From positions 1-6,764 of the forward strand of contig CAMHMW010000100.1 of NCBI GenBank assembly GCA_946186335.1: 6,764 nucleotides of DNA, in the 5' to 3' direction. Origin of the DNA: an uncultured Candidatus Melainabacteria bacterium (GTDB lineage: Bacteria; Cyanobacteriota; Vampirovibrionia; Gastranaerophilales; Gastranaerophilaceae). The position numbers and the translations under genes were made by a program. Each line of letters opens with the position of its first letter. The stretch's first letter is position 1. Positions 6,100 to 6,764 of this stretch are shown here, one piece after another. The notes under the pieces were generated by a model. It worked only from the letters and a program-made list of their open reading frames with translations. It was not told where the DNA came from and made no database searches.

Positions 6100-6764
6100 T
6101 TATTTGCACGTTGCTTCTTCACTGTCAATAAGACCGTTAAAGTTGTTATCGACCCCATCAGAGCATGACCCGACCGAGTCGTGACTTTCGGGTCTTGCAT
6201 TGTGATTTAGGTATTTGTTTGGGATAAGAGTCCACAAATACAGGAAAAAGTTTTTATAACTTTCAGTTAGTTTTCTGTCCTTAATTATCAGGACATTTTC
6301 ATCGTTTTTATCCGCCCCAGAATAAGAAAAATTCATAGAACCTGTAATTATATATTCATCATCAACTATGATTGATTTTGCGTGCAGTTTTCCGGCATAA
6401 TTTTCTGTTTTCAGCATAATTCCGTTATCTCGCAACAGTTGATGTTTTGAGTGACTTGTATTTACTCCGTTTCCGTCAATAATAACTCTGACATCAACTC
6501 CCCGCTTTTTTGCCGTAATAAGAGCTTCTGCAATTTGTCTGTGAGTAATTATAAATGTAGGTACATAAATATAATTGCGTGACGAATTAATAATTTGTAC
6601 TATTCTGGCTGCGGAATTGTCTTTCGGGGAAAAATATATTTCAATTTCGCTCTCGCCAATAATTAGGCGGTTATTTTTACCAAGTTTTTCTTTCTTTTGA
6701 TGAAATTTCCCCGAAAGCATTTGCTCAAACTCCTTAGTATAAAGATTTGCGGCATCTTGTGAAT
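6100..6764 (-). CDS. Phospholipase D-superfamily protein, C-terminal half, with EF-hand-like tail (5' end off the window)
   Basis: The frame is open to the right edge: 14 codons before the ATG at 6718-6720 read SQDAANLYTKEFEQ and continue into MLSGKF, which looks like the linker that follows the first HKD motif in two-HKD PLD proteins. The ATG is therefore probably internal and the first HKD lies off the window. Counting from that Met, the second HKD is complete: His113, Lys115, Asp120 and GSMN at 127-130 (HxKx4Dx6GSxN). A preceding strand and helix carry YVPTFIITHRQIAEAL and RGVDVRVIIDG. The last ~20 residues hold DNNFNGLIDSEE (191-202), a canonical 12-residue EF-hand-type loop, between Cys186 and Cys205. 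Such a tail suggests an exported protein. The likely activity is phosphodiester cleavage or transfer on lipid or nucleic acid; the substrate is unknown. Its stop abuts the cyclase stop. Confidence 0.88.
   Translation of the reverse strand, partial: SQDAANLYTKEFEQMLSGKFHQKKEKLGKNNRLIIGESEIEIYFSPKDNSAARIVQIINSSRNYIYVPTFIITHRQIAEALITAKKRGVDVRVIIDGNGVNTSHSKHQLLRDNGIMLKTENYAGKLHAKSIIVDDEYIITGSMNFSYSGADKNDENVLIIKDRKLTESYKNFFLYLWTLIPNKYLNHNARPESHDSVGSCSDGVDNNFNGLIDSEEATCK
6163..6198. repeat. Imperfect GC-rich hairpin inside the PLD linker
   Basis: GACCCGA (6167-6173) pairs perfectly with TCGGGTC (6188-6194). GCA/TGC flanks extend it across one mismatch, and a further 4-bp inner stem can form with a CGTG loop. 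It encodes residues 175-186 between the HKD domain and the calcium-loop tail. It lies 64 nt past the cyclase stop on the plus strand, but no T-run follows, so it is not a classical intrinsic terminator. It could slow or protect the 3' end of the cyclase mRNA, or be incidental. Confidence 0.4.
6730..6735 (-). promoter_or_regulatory. Shine-Dalgarno-like AAGGAG ahead of an internal PLD Met
   Basis: The minus strand reads AAGGAG nine bases before the ATG at 6718-6720. It is a good ribosome binding site by itself, but the same bases encode Lys-Glu in YTKEFEQM, which reads as continuous PLD linker. It is either coincidence or an internal start giving a single-HKD product. Confidence 0.3.

Noticed and set aside
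1..6764. Novel defence system, CRISPR array or mobile element
   Set aside because: No direct repeats of CRISPR form, no transposase, integrase or toxin-antitoxin gene, and no terminal inverted repeats were seen. The PLD protein alone, with an exported-type tail, does not make a defence locus.

Overview
The window is AT-rich, densely packed bacterial chromosomal DNA with Shine-Dalgarno-led genes. I see no tRNA, rRNA, CRISPR array, insertion sequence or phage gene. The gene set is a CsaB-type polysaccharide pyruvyl transferase, a CHASE2 class III cyclase, a DUF2628 membrane protein, a radical SAM protein and a PLD with a Cys/EF-hand tail. Together with the base composition, this fits a deep-branching Gram-negative-type lineage such as the Gastranaerophilales/Vampirovibrionia sister group of Cyanobacteria. 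That placement is an inference from gene content only, and other AT-rich lineages with csaB remain possible.

Layout. (1) Positions 2-748, plus strand: the C-terminal part of a radical SAM protein whose start lies off the left edge. (2) Positions 743-4101, minus strand: a compact four-gene operon read right to left, KDPG-type aldolase (eda), KDG kinase (kdgK), polysaccharide pyruvyl transferase (csaB) and a DUF2628 membrane protein. The junctions are 2, 2 and 10 nt, and the downstream ribosome binding sites lie in or over the end of the preceding gene. (3) Positions 4102-4161: a 60-nt divergent control region with a clear extended -10 element for the operon and the ribosome binding site of the next gene. 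(4) Positions 4162-6099, plus strand: a complete CHASE2-adenylate/guanylate cyclase. (5) Positions 6100-6764, minus strand: the C-terminal half of a phospholipase D-superfamily protein that runs off the right edge and ends in a Cys-bracketed EF-hand-like calcium loop.

How they may work together. KDG kinase and KDPG aldolase form the lower branch of 2-keto-3-deoxy sugar acid breakdown, as in uronate or Entner-Doudoroff metabolism, giving pyruvate and glyceraldehyde-3-phosphate. CsaB-family enzymes put PEP-derived pyruvate ketals on cell-wall polysaccharides, which SLH-domain proteins then bind. Their co-transcription suggests a link between sugar-acid or central carbon flux and envelope polysaccharide modification. 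The divergent membrane cyclase, which has an extracytoplasmic sensor, could share control through the common promoter region. These functional links are inferences.

Both convergent gene pairs meet with no spacer: a 6-nt overlap at TTATAA (743-748) and direct abutment at 6099/6100. Any transcription terminators must therefore lie inside opposing coding sequence. There is no gene-free stretch longer than 60 nt.
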